DNA from: Bufo bufo
Lineage: Eukaryota > Chordata > Amphibia > Anura > Bufonidae
Assembly: GCF_905171765.1 (NCBI RefSeq)
Contig: NC_053390.1
Coordinates: 209,193,359-209,257,358 of the forward strand
DNA: 64,000 nucleotides
Direction: 5' to 3'
In this document: in pieces, positions 43,716-54,399 of the stretch
Numbering within the stretch: position 1 is the first letter of the stretch
How the letters are laid out: each line of letters starts with the position of its first letter
Notes under the pieces: model-generated
Told to the model about the DNA's origin: nothing
The model's database searches: none
What the model saw: the letters and a program-made list of their open reading frames with translations, nothing else
Translations under genes and position numbers: made by a program

Positions 43716-46700
43716 ATGTCTATTAGAATTCTCGCTTGGAATGTACGCGGTTTGGGGGATAGAGGAAAGAGACAAGCGGTCTTTGATTTGACACGGATCC
43801 ACCTCCCAGCAATAGTATGCTTGTTGGAAACACATCTTACTGGGGAGACCTCCAGGGTGGTCGGCAGGGGATGGGCTGCGCATACTTATCATTCTACTTT
43901 TTCCAGCTACTCCAGAGGTGTTACTGTTTTGATACATAGAATGATTGATTTCGTGTGCGAGGCATCCTCTGTCGACTTGCAAGGGAGATTTATCTTCCTA
44001 TATTGTAGGTTGAGGGGAAAGACATGTATCCTGGCTTTTGTCTATATTCCACCGCCATTCTCCTTTTCAGTCCTTATTCTTTGCTATTATTTATGGATAA
44101 ATGGCCAGAGTGTCCAACATTGATTATTGATGATTTTAACTGTGTCATTAATCCTCTATTTGATAGGGTCTCTACGAGTGTCAAGGGAGATAGTCCAGTT
44201 CAGGGGTCCCCCTTGGCACGGTTTTGCTTTGAGGCTGGGTTCGAAGATGTTTGGGGACACCTAGGACAGGGGAAAAGGGCTTTTTCATGCTTCAGCAAAG
44301 CAGGTAAATCTATGTCTAGAAAATATCTTGCACTGATAAATAGTAAATATGTGAGACTGGTAAAGCGAATGAAATATGAAACAAGGTCAATCTTGGACCA
44401 TTCCCCGCTACTCCTTGAACTCTGTTTGACCCAGGAAAGACACACACAAAGACCCCCTTTTAGATTAAACCCTTATTGGTTATCAGTAATAAATTGACAT
44501 GAAATAATCCAGAATGAAATTAACCGATTTTGGGATAACAACTATGGCTCAGCAAAAATTCAAGTGGTATGGGACACTTTTAAGGCATATATGAGGGGAA
44601 TGATGGTCAGTAACATTGCGAACCTCAGAAAGGAGTACGGGAAAAAAACAAAAAAACCTAGAAGAACTTGCATCTCTGGTGACACAATCCTTCTATACAA
44701 ATAAGATGGAAGAGAATAGGGAAAGTATGCAAAGAACCACACAAGCATACTCTAACTTCTTGTTGGACAAGGCCCAACAGAGCTTATTTTTCAAAGGGCA
44801 AAAATATTTTACAGAGTCAGGGCGACCTGGTAAACTTCTGTCCAGAGTGATCTCGAGTCAAGAATCCAAAAAATATATAGATAATGTTCGACTGGCTAAT
44901 GGTAGGACGGTTAGTGGACAGGGTACTGTAGAGAAGGCCTTTGTGGACTACTTCCTGGATCTTTATAAAGCTGAATCCAAGATTACAGATGATATGATGG
45001 ATTCTTATCTTGATGGCATTGTTTTTCCAACCATTACTGGGGCTCAAAAGAAAGCACTTGAGCTAGAGTTTTCAATTCAGGAACTTGAGGGGGCTATTAA
45101 ATTATGCTCGGCCAATTCCCCCCCCCCGGTTCAGATGGACTCCCATGTGAATTCTATAGTAAATATAAGGAGTTTATTCTCCCTAGACTGCTAGGGGTCT
45201 TTTCTGAATCGGTGGAGGATGGGAAACTGCCAGATTCAATGATGGAAGCCGTAATAACACTAATTCCAAAAAAAGGCAAGGATCCTGCAGATCTAATATC
45301 GTATAGACCAATCTCACTACTTAATGCAGATGTTAAGCTTCTTGCAAGGATTTTGGCCACAAGGCTTTCTAGGGTTATTTCCTCCATTGTCCATCCAGAT
45401 CAGAATGGCTTTATTCAAAACAAGGGTACGCATCATAATCTGCATCAGCTCCTTGCTAACATACAGGCCCCTGGGGGGACTACCCGCTTCATCCTGTCAT
45501 TGGATGCCTCTAAGGCCTTTGACAGGGTGGAGTGGCGTTTCCTCTGGAGGGTTCTGGCAAGGATGGGCTTTGGGGAAAGATTTATAGGTATCCTCAAACT
45601 ATTGTATAGATCTCCCACAGCAAAATTGAGTCTTAATGGGATCCTAACCACTAGTTTTGATTTAAATAAAGGTACGCGCCAGGGCTGCCCACTATCCCCA
45701 CTGTTATTTGATATTTACATTGAACCCCTTGCTATGGCCATTAGGCAGGATGATCAGGTTAAACGATTTGGTACGCTAGGAGTGCAAGACTGTATCTCTT
45801 TATATGCGGATGATGTTCTTTTTTTTATAGACCACACGGAAACAACTCTTCCCAGAATTTCCCAGAATTATTCAAATGGTTAAATCATTTGGTGAGGTGT
45901 CCGGTCTTCTTATAAACTGGTCTAAGACCAGTTTGATGCCAATAGACCCGTTACCACAGAAAGAGGTTCTTGTGACTCAGTTGGACATTGTTGACACTTT
46001 TCAATACTTGGGCTTGATTATATCGCCCAGGGTTGAAAATTTTGTACAACTTAATTTGATCCCCATAATAACGAAAACTAGAGCTAAAATAGGGATCTGG
46101 TTGAGACGTCCCCTATCCATAGCTGACCGAGTTTCACTGGTCAAAATGGTGATATTACCACAATTCCTTTATGTGCTTAGGAACACACCTATTTGGATAG
46201 AAGATAAATATTTTAAACTCATGGAAAGAATAATTAACGATTTAGTATGGGGAAGAAGACGAGTTCGAATAAAATTGGAATATCTGTATAAACCACTGGA
46301 GTGCGGGGGGTTTAAACCTCCCCTACCTTAAAGGGTATTTTATTGCTGCCCAGTTATTGATGTGCTATGAATAAAAAAACAGTGCACTTTTAGGGAGGTT
46401 AGTAGGGAGCTACGCTCATAATAATATATTCACCCTGCTGGAACCCGGGCTACTGAGGAGCCAAGAGCGGGGTTACAGAGAGACTATAAAACTACTTCTG
46501 AAAGTGTGGGCTATTACTAGAACATGGTTGAAGGTAAAGGGTTCACTTACATTCACGCCTCTTTGGCATAATGTACACTTACAAATGTTAGATGGTATTG
46601 CAGTGGACACATTTTGGCAAAATAATAGAATTTTGTATATCTCACAAGTAATTAAGGATAGAGAGATTAAGTCATTTATAGAGTTATCACACAATGTAGA

Positions 46701-47445
46701 AAACCTTTCATGGTTAAGGTACTTTCAATTGCGTTCAGCATTATCTAGTCTGGACGATAAACTGGTGTTAGATATAGATAGTTCATCCTTCTTGAATGAT
46801 TGGACAAGGAGGACACTGCCTAGAATGAAGATTTCAAATATATATAAGCTATTACTTAAGGCACGGTTTAGTGATACACAGTCACCAGGACAAAGAGCCT
46901 GGGAGATGGATTGTCCGAATATACAACCAGAAGGGTGGGGGAATATTTTTGGGAATCTAAGTTCACTATCCCAGAACTTTAATCATGTTCTAGTACACTT
47001 TAACATTTGCCACAGACTATATGTCACCCCTACATGGTTGAATAAATGTGGGATAAGAGATACATCTAAGTGTCCTAAATGTGACACCTTAGGTGCGGAC
47101 TATCTCCATATGATCTGGACCTGCCCAGAACTTATAAAATACTGGAATAGCATTAAAAACTTCATCACCTACAAACTAAAAATACGAATGCCCTTCGAAC
47201 TACAAGTGTTTTTGCTTAACGATTTTTCCAAAATAAATAGCCATAAGTATCAAAAGATCTTCCTAGGCAGGATACTGCTGTTGGCTAGAGTTCTGGTTAG
47301 TCGGACCTGGTTTGCTCGACATACTCCAGAGCTAAATATATGGATAAACCTAGTTAATAAGGTAAAAAACTACGAGCAAATCGTGTATAAACAGAGGGAA
47401 GCTGATGAGAAGTGGATTAAGATATGGGGTGGTTGGAAGATTTGA
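43716..47445 (+). pseudogene. LINE ORF2 (endonuclease and reverse transcriptase), broken
   Basis: It begins with an APE-type endonuclease: 'RILAWNVRGLGDRGKRQAV' and 'ICLLETHLT'-like 'VCLLETHLTGE'. Reverse transcriptase follows from about 45104: 'GSDGLPCEFY', 'YRPISLLNADVKLLARILA', 'LSLDASKAFDRVEW', 'GTRQGCPLSPLLF' and the catalytic 'SLYADDVLFF'. The C-terminal piece has a zinc-knuckle-like 'CPKCDTLGADYLHMIWTC'. Five or so frame changes and a missing stretch in the endonuclease show long decay. A live copy would nick DNA and copy its RNA at the nick. Confidence 0.9.
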
Positions 47446-47595
47446 TTAGTTGTGACAATTGTTTCTTTCCCTTTTTTTTTTCTCTGGACGCATCACAGGT
47501 ATGGGGAGATAACAAACCCATCAGAGAGATAGCAAAAACATTAGGCGTGGACAAAACAACTGTTTGGAACATTCTTAAAAAGAAGGAACGCACCG

Positions 47596-48486
47596 GTGAG
47601 CTCAGCAACACCAAAAGACCCGAAAGACCACGGAAAACAACTGTGGTGGATGACCGAAGAATTCTTTCTGGTGAAGAAAACACCCTTCACAACAGTTGGC
47701 CAGATCAAGAACACTCTCCAGGAGGTAGGTGTATGTGTGTCAAAGTCAACAATTAAGAGAAGACTTCACCAGAGTGAATACAGAGGGTTCATTACAAGAT
47801 GTAAACCATTGGTGAGCCTCAAAAACAGGAAGGCAAGATTAGAGTTTGCCAAACGACATCTAAAAAAGCCTTTACAGTTCTGGAACAACATCCTATGGAC
47901 AGATGAGACCAAGATCAACTTGTACCAGAGTGATGGGAAGAGAAGAGTATGGAGAAGGAAAGGAACTGCTCATGATCCTGAGCATACCACCTCATCAGTG
48001 AAGCATGGTGGTGGTAGTGTCATGTCGTGGGCATGTATGGCTGCCAATGGAACTGGTTCTCTTGTATTTATTGATGATGTGACTGCTGACAAAAGCAGCA
48101 GGATGAATTCTGAAGTGTTTCGGGCAATATTATCTGCTCATATTCAGCCAAATGCTTCAGAACTCATTGGATGGCGCTTCACAGTGCAGATGGACAATGA
48201 CCCAAGGCATACTGCAAAAGCAACCAAAGAGTTTTTTAAGGGAAAGAGGTGGAATGTTATGCAATGGCCAAGTCAATCACCTGACCTGAATCCGATTGAG
48301 CATGCATTTCACTTGCTGAAGACAAATCTGAAGGGAAAATGCGCCAAGAACAAGCAGGAACTGAAGACAGTTGCAGTAGAGGCCTGGCAGAGCATCACCA
48401 GGGATGAAACCCAGTGTCTGGTAATGTCTATGCGTTCCAGACTTCAGGCTGTAATTGATTGCAAAGGATTTGCAACCAAGTATTAA
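47596..48486 (+). pseudogene. Tc1-like transposase, DD34E, main part
   Basis: From about 47674 onward the frame is clean to the end 'CKGFATKY'. The first ~25 codons of the open frame are a shifted reading; compared with the left copy, two bases are missing near 47670. Catalytic motifs are 'ILWTDETKINLY', 'VQMDNDPRHTAKAT' and 'PDLNPIEHAF', with 34 residues between the last two acids. The C-terminal two thirds are intact, but the N-terminus is split by the LINE and frameshifted, so the gene is dead. Confidence 0.9.
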
Positions 48487-48740
48487 AAAGTGAAAGTTTG
48501 ATTTATGATTATTATTCTGTCCCATTACTTTTGGTCCCTTAACAAGTGGGAGGCACATATGCAAACTGTTGTAATTCCTACACCGTTCACCTGATTTGGA
48601 TGTAAATACCATCAAATTAAAGCTGACAGTCTGCAGTTAAAGCACATCTTGTTCGTTTCATTTCAAATCCATTTAGGTGGTGTATAGAGCCAAAAATGTT
48701 AGAATTGTGTCGATGTCCCAATATTTATGGACCTAGCTGT

Positions 48741-49224
48741 ATATACACTTTTAGTGACTAGGTGAGCCACTCCAGACAGAGCACCAACCCACAACAATAG
48801 GATAGGAGAGCCGCTATAAACATTCTTGTTATCTATGTGGAATCAGCTGCCGACGGAGTAAAAAGAGTGCGCTTCTTCTTGACGCTAACATTAACCTGTA
48901 AGGCTGAGTTCACACTTGAGTTATTTGGTCAGATTTGACCCCGTAACTGCCCAAATAAGTGAAGTGTGCAGTGATTCTAAGAGCGACGCCTGTCATCTGC
49001 ATGTCATACTGACTCATAGTATTGTTTCACTACCACAGCAGACTCCCTATGCGTGTTAATGCAAGGCACATTGTTCTACACCACTATAAAGGCTCTCTGC
49101 AACTAGGAAATAGCCGTTTTTTAACACGATTTGCCATGAATAAATTCGTATCAAACCAAATTTTTTCTAAAACTTTGGCGAACCGGCCGAATAGAATTTT
49201 TAAGAAATTCACTCATCTCTAGTT
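48741..49224. other. Intron 5 spacer with hAT and MITE remnants
   Basis: 'ggctgagttcacacttgag' near 48903 resembles a Harbinger-type end. 48960-49222 ends in 'attcactcatctcta', the reverse complement of a hAT-type TAGAGATGAGTGAAT terminus. No coding frame. Confidence 0.45.
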
Positions 49225-49592
49225 ACAACTATGTACATCTTCTGGTCTCATGTATACAATAAGGATTTCAACGGGACATGACAAAGACAAGTGTAATAAG
49301 CATAATGGTATCAACTGAAAGAAAGAGAAAAGTCTGTGGAGATTATATTAATCATAAAGTACATGATTCATTCTATGATCTATGCCACGACATGTAAACA
49401 AGAAAATGCTGGAATTTAATTATATCATAGAGACAGAGATGTCATTGTCAGAAGGCCTCCCTTCAGATTCACAAGTACAGTATACACAATGTACTATTGT
49501 GAGTGCATTGCAGCTGGTGGTAAATCCCATCTTGTAGCTAAAATGTCAACTTTTACTATGAGAAGAGAAGATGGTTAGAGAACAGAACTTAC
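49225..49592. other. Intron 5 sequence next to exon 5
   Basis: No repeat class recognised. The donor 'gtaagttc' of exon 5 lies at its right edge (minus strand). Confidence 0.4.
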
Positions 49593-49686
49593 TCTGGAGT
49601 TCTTTTGGACTCCACTGGGCACCATGCTCTAACCTGACACGTCTTATGAGATGAGTTGTATGCTACACAGATGCCAGTCTGAATTC
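49593..49686 (-). CDS. p2rx7: P2X purinoceptor 7-like, coding exon 5
   Basis: 94 bp between acceptor 'tttgttccag' and donor 'gtaagttc' on the minus strand. Two bases complete the split Gly codon from exon 4, 30 codons follow, and two bases are carried to exon 6. The protein reads 'GIQTGICVAYNSS' then 'KTCQVRAWCPVE'. This is the cysteine-rich ectodomain head. The three cysteines correspond to human P2X7 C152, C162 and C168, each disulfide-bonded in the family. The usual TGRC/TGKC is TGIC and the usual TCEV is TCQV. An 'NSS' sequon is present. Exon length and both phases fit the neighbouring exons exactly. Confidence 0.95.
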
Positions 49687-49761
49687 CTGGAACAAACATA
49701 ATAACAGGGTTATTCATCCTGCAGATCTGCATGACATGATTTCATACAAAGCCAATAAAAC

Positions 49762-49965
49762 AGCTGGATTTATTTTATGCACTTATATAGCACTACTATA
49801 TTCCGCAGCGCTTTACAGATATTAGCATCAGCTGTCCCCAATGGGGCTCACAATCTAAGTTCCCTATCTGTATGTCTTTGGAGTGTGGGAGGAAACGGGA
49901 GCGCCCGGACGAAACCCAGCAAACACGGGGAGAACATACAAACTCCATGCAGATGTTGTCCTTGG
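49762..49965 (+). repeat. Conserved interspersed repeat (SINE-like)
   Basis: Contains 'ttccgcagcgctttacaga', 'tttggagtgtgggaggaaac' and 'gggagaacatacaaactcc'. This text is widespread in fish and amphibian genomes. I do not assign a family. It lies 75 bp upstream of exon 5. Confidence 0.6.
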
Positions 49966-50216
49966 TCGGATTTTATGAATACAATTTTCATCCACTGTCA
50001 CCAAAATTAACCAAAATGGGCTATTTATTTATTTTTTATTTTTTTGGGCAGCTTTGCCCCAATATTGCAGAGTTTTCTGCAGCTTCCAACCATTGCTTAT
50101 AACTCCAAGAATTCTATCATCCTGTAAACTCTCATAACCACTCCCCTGCTCTAGTAAACTCTCTCATAGTTATAGACCTGCAGAAAACTCTCATATGGGA
50201 ATGATAAGCTGTATAA

Positions 50217-51233
50217 GGGCTCCTGCACACGACTGTTTTAGTCCACATTTGATCCGCAAAAAAATTGAGCCACAAAAGATGCAGTACCTGCAAAAAAAAT
50301 AGAACATGTCCTTTTCTTGTCCATATTAGGCTACTTTCACAATAGCTGTTCAATATGAGAGAGAATCTAAATCGCACATCCTCAATACTATGCTTATGAT
50401 ATAACAACTGTTTAACATTTCAGCATGATACAACATTATCAATCTATTGCTATGCACTATTAGGAGGCATTAGTATACAGTTTGATCAAAGAGCATAGGC
50501 CCACTTACCACGACAAGGTTGCCTCTTTCAAGTGGGGACCTACTCTAACTTTGGCGCGGCACCGAATTTATAAACCCTTTGCAGACTTCTGCTACTTTCA
50601 CACTAGCGTTTTCAATTCCACTATTTAGATCCGTCATAGGGTCAATGGGGACCAAACTGAACTGAACAAAACGGAGTGCACCAGAATGCATTCTGTTCCG
50701 TTTGGTTGCGTCCCCAATCACGGACAGAATAACGCTGCAAGCAGCGTTTTTCTATCCGCAATGTGGTATGGAGCAAGACGGATCCGTCCTGACACACAAT
50801 GTAAGATCCGTCCCCCATTGACTTTCAGTGGAGTTCATGATGGATCCATCTTGGCTATATAAGACATAATATAACCGTATCTGTTCATGACAGATGCAAA
50901 CGGTTGTATTATTGTAACTGAAGCGTTTTTACAGATCCATGACGGATCCGCAAAAAACGCTAGTGTGAAAGTAGCCTAAGGCTAGTCTATGGTGTCGCAC
51001 TGCGACATGTGACATGCAGCGACTGCGACACGACAGTCGCAAAAAATCCATTCAAGATGGATTTTTCTGCGACTGTCGTGTCACACTCGCAGTATTTCAC
51101 ATGTTGCAGTGCGACACCATAGACTACCATTATAAAAATTGTCGCGCGACACATGTTGCAGTGTAGTTGTGCCCTATGTGTCGCACGACTTACTGCGGAC
51201 CACAAAAAGGGCTACGGCCATGTGCTTGAGCCC
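50217..51233. mobile_element. PIF/Harbinger-like MITE with nested MITEs (TSD TAA)
   Basis: Outer ends 'gggctcctgcacacgac' and 'catgtgcttgagccc' are flanked by TAA. Inside, between TTA at 50326-50328 and 51190-51192, lies a second MITE (50329-50976, ends 'ggctactttcac' / 'gtgaaagtagcc') with ~250 bp of other DNA near its left end. A third follows (50980-51189) built on 'ctatggtgtcgcactgcgac' and its inverse 'gtgcgacaccatag'. Confidence 0.7.
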
Positions 51234-51236
51234 TAA

Positions 51237-52040
51237 AAAGGAGTCAAGGTTTGTGAGTAGATCAAAGGTTTCTGGTAGGCACCCTGATAATGTGAGGTTG
51301 GTACCCAGTGGTAGGACAATATCCAAAATCCTTTAGAAGGAGAAACATGAAACTCAAAATTGCAGTAAACAAAGGCCAGTTCCTTTTTAAAATTAAACCA
51401 GAGTAAAATCATTTGGGTTGATCAGTGCTTCATGTCATACTTCTGCAGAGGCCATGAACAAGGACTGAAATATTGTCCAGAACTGTATTTTTGAATGAAA
51501 TTACGATGGATTAGTGAATAAAAGAAACAGATTTATTTACTGCAATTTTGATTGTGGTGGATTTCCTTCTAAAAGGTTTGTGAGTAGAACAGGGCATACA
51601 AATGCAATATCAGGAGAGGTCTTGACTTCAGGGAAAGATGTTATAGTTGTGGCCCTGTGCTGAGAAGCTGAGTGCAATCAAAATCACACTGAGACAGGAT
51701 AATAATTTTAGAAATGCAGTTCCTTACACGTTTAGCTAGGGCAATCGGTTTCTCTACCTGTGCAAGTTGTTTATTTTTCATAAAGAAAATGAAAAACCCA
51801 GGATCTCCCTCCACATAGGGCTCCTTATATTCTGAAGGACCCAGCTCACCTATTTGTCACATGATTGGCCTTTTATTTGAATAGCTTACACTTATGTAGC
51901 AATACATGTATCCCAAAACATGCAAAATGTATAGCAGGCTGCAGCTTTCCCTGAAGATAACAGCTGATTGACAAGGGTTTCTGTGACTACCCCATTAAAT
52001 TTCCTTTACCAATAGAAAAAAGCATTGTAAAAGTACATAC
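51237..52040. other. Intron 4 sequence
   Basis: No transposon ends or coding potential recognised. Donor 'gtatgtactt' of exon 4 is at its right edge (minus strand). Confidence 0.4.
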
Positions 52041-52113
52041 CGTTACTATACGTATCAGCATAACCCTTCTTACAGATATTATCTTGAGAACAAATAGTTT
52101 TCCGATGAGGGTA
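52041..52113 (-). CDS. p2rx7: P2X purinoceptor 7-like, coding exon 4
   Basis: 73 bp between acceptor 'ccttctttgtag' and donor 'gtatgtactt' on the minus strand. Starts in phase 0 and ends one base into a codon. Reads 'YPHRKTICSQDNICKKGYA' and 'DTYSNG'. The two cysteines are those of the conserved C-x5-C pair (human C129 and C135). The YPxR start and CKKG block are closer to P2X7 than to other P2X subtypes as I know them. 73 bp is the length I recall for the human P2RX7 exon 4. It has no open-frame prominence of its own and is recognised only by motif plus splice sites. Confidence 0.95.
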
Positions 52114-52316
52114 CTACAAAGAAGGGGACAGTATAATTAGCCATTAAAAGTGTTTTCGTCTTTTGAAATATTCTAGCACAACAGCGTGTTAAAATTAAAT
52201 AATTGTGCTACAACCTGAGTGAAAATTCTAAAATGTGTGAAAGTTACACAAAGGTTATAATTCACTCAACAAACCATTGCAAAAAATATACACTGAACAA
52301 AAATATAAACGCAACA

Positions 52317-54098
52317 TAGAACATAGAAACATAGAAACATAGAATGTGTCGGCAGATAAGAACCATTTGGCCCATCTAGTCTGCCCAATATATCTGAATC
52401 CTATGAATAGTCCCTGGCCCTATCTTATATGAAGGATAGCCTTATGCCTATCCCATGCATGCTTAAACCCCTTCACTGTATTTGCAGCTACCACTTCTGC
52501 AGGAAGGCTATTCCATGCATCCACTACTCTCTCAGTAAAGTAATACTTCCTTATATTACTTTTAAACCTTTGCCCCTCTAATTTAAAACTGTGTCCTCTT
52601 GTGGTAGTTTTTCTTCTTTTAAATATGCTCTCCTCCTTTACCGAGTTGATTCCCTTTATGTATTTAAAAGTTTCTATCATATCCCCTCTGTCTCTTCTTT
52701 CTTCCAAGCTATACATATTAAGGTCCTTTAACCTTTCCTGGTAAGTTTTATCCTGCAATCCATGTACTAGTTTAGTAGCTCTTCTCTGAACTCTCTCTAG
52801 AGTATCTATATCCTTCTGGAGATATGGCCTCCAGTACTGCGCACAATACTCCAAGTGAGGTCTCACCAATGTTCTGTACAGCGGCATAAGCACTTCACTC
52901 TTTCTACTGCTTATACCTCTCCCTATACATCCAAGCATTCTGCTGGCATTTCGTGCTGCTCTATTACATTGTCTTCCCACCTTTAAGTCTTTTGAAATAA
53001 TTACTCCTAAATCCTTTTCCTCAGATACTGAGGTCAGGACTGTGTCAAATATTCTATATTCTGCCCTTGGGTTTTTACGCCCCAGGTGCATTATCTTGCA
53101 CTTATCCACATTAAATTTTAGTTGCCAGAGTTCTGACCATTCTTCTAGTTTTCCTAAATCCTTTTCCATTTGGCGTTTCCCTCCAGGAACATCAACCCTG
53201 TTACATATCTTTGTGTCATCAGCAAAAAGACAAACCTTACCATCGAGGCCTTTTGCAATATCACTTATGAAGATATTAAACAAAATTGGTCCCAGTACAG
53301 ATCCCTGTGGAACCCCACTGGTAACATGACCTTGTTTTGAATGTTCTCCATTGACTACAACCCTCTGTTGTCTGTCACTCAGCCACTGCCTAATCCACTC
53401 AACAATATGGGAGTCCATGCTCAATGACTGCAGTTTATTGATAAGTCTTCTATGTGGGACAGTGTCAAAAGCCTTACTAAAATCTAGATATGCGATGTCT
53501 ACTGCACCTCCACCGTCTATTATTTTAGTCACCCAGTCAAAAAAATCTATAAGATTTGTTTGACATGATCTCCCTGAAGTAAACCCATGTTGTTTTTCAT
53601 CTTGCAATTCATGGGATTTTAGATGTTCCACAATCCTATCCTTTAATAGGGTTTCCATTAATTTGCCTACTATTGATGTCAGACTCACTGATCTATAGTT
53701 GCTCGATTCCTCCCTACTACCTTTCTTGTGAATGGGCACGACATTTGCCAATTTCCAATCTTCCGGGACGACTCCTGTTACTAATGATTGGTTAAATAAA
53801 TCTGTTAACGGTTTTGCCAGCTCACCACTAAGCTCTTTTAATAATTTTGGGTGTATCTCATCAGGCCCCTGTGACTTATTTGTCTTCACCGTAGACAGCA
53901 AACTTAGAACATCTTCCTCTGTAAAGATACATGCATCAAATGATTTATTAGTCATCCTTTCTAGTGGAGGTCCTTCTCCTTTTTCTTTTGTAAAAACTGA
54001 ACAGAAGTATTCATTAATGTAGTCGGCTAGCCCTTTATTCTCTTCTACATACCTTCCGTCCTTTGTTTTTAATTTAGTTATTCCTTGTTTCCTTGGGA
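52317..54098 (-). mobile_element. 5'-truncated CR1 LINE
   Basis: Flanked by GCAACA (52311-52316 and 54099-54104), a short duplication of the Tc1 host sequence. The 3' end, at low coordinates, is a run of TTCTATG-type units ('ttctatgtttctatg'), the microsatellite tail characteristic of CR1. The 5' end is truncated inside the reverse transcriptase, as usual for LINE copies. Confidence 0.88.
52420..54098 (-). pseudogene. CR1 reverse transcriptase, open but 5'-truncated
   Basis: An uninterrupted frame of about 560 codons belongs to the LINE; the open frame continues ~19 codons upstream into antisense Tc1 sequence. Motifs in order: 'KSQGPDEIHPKLLKE', 'NYRSVSLTSIVGKLME', 'YLDFSKAFDTVPH', 'SGVPQGSVLGPILFNIFIS' and the catalytic 'LFADDTK'. 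The C-terminal block has 'RRDRGDMIETFKYIKGIN' and 'DAWNSLPAEVV'. The endonuclease and ORF1 are missing, so it cannot move alone. The clean frame suggests a fairly young copy. Confidence 0.92.
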
Positions 54099-54399
54099 GC
54101 AACACTTTCGGTTTTGCTCCCATTTTGCATGAGCTGAACTCAAATATCTGAAACATTTTCTACATACACAAAAGACCCATTACTCTCAAATATTCTTCAT
54201 AAATCTGTCTAAATGTGTTAGTGAGCACTTCTCCTTTGCCGAGATAATCCATCCCACCTTACAGGCATGGCATATCAAAGTGCTGATTAGACAACATGAA
54301 TATTGCACAGGTGTGCCTTAGACTGCCCACAATAAAAGACCACTCTGAAATGTGCACAGTTTTGCCTTACTGGGGAGGGGGGGTCAGAACACCAGTCAG

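Larger units (their letters stand above)
41128..47510 (+). mobile_element. L1/Tx1-type LINE, near full length, decayed
   Basis: The order is a GC-rich 5' region (41128-42050), a purine-rich A-tract stretch (42200-42450), ORF1, ORF2 and a short 3' tail. No poly(A) tail is seen at the 3' end ('acgcatcacaggtatgggga'). Domain order and motifs place it in the L1 superclade, most like Tx1-type elements of amphibians. The limits are set by where Tc1 sequence stops and resumes. Confidence 0.85.
40492..48739 (+). mobile_element. Tc1-like element split by a LINE
   Basis: The left end 'cagtcaggtccataaatatt' and right end 'aatatttatggacctagctg' are inverted and each is bordered by TA. The left piece (40492-41125) holds the 5' end and transposase start, the right piece (47511-48739) the remainder. 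A ~205-bp stretch of transposase occurs in both pieces (40920-41125, 47519-47722) at about 95% identity. Confidence 0.9.
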
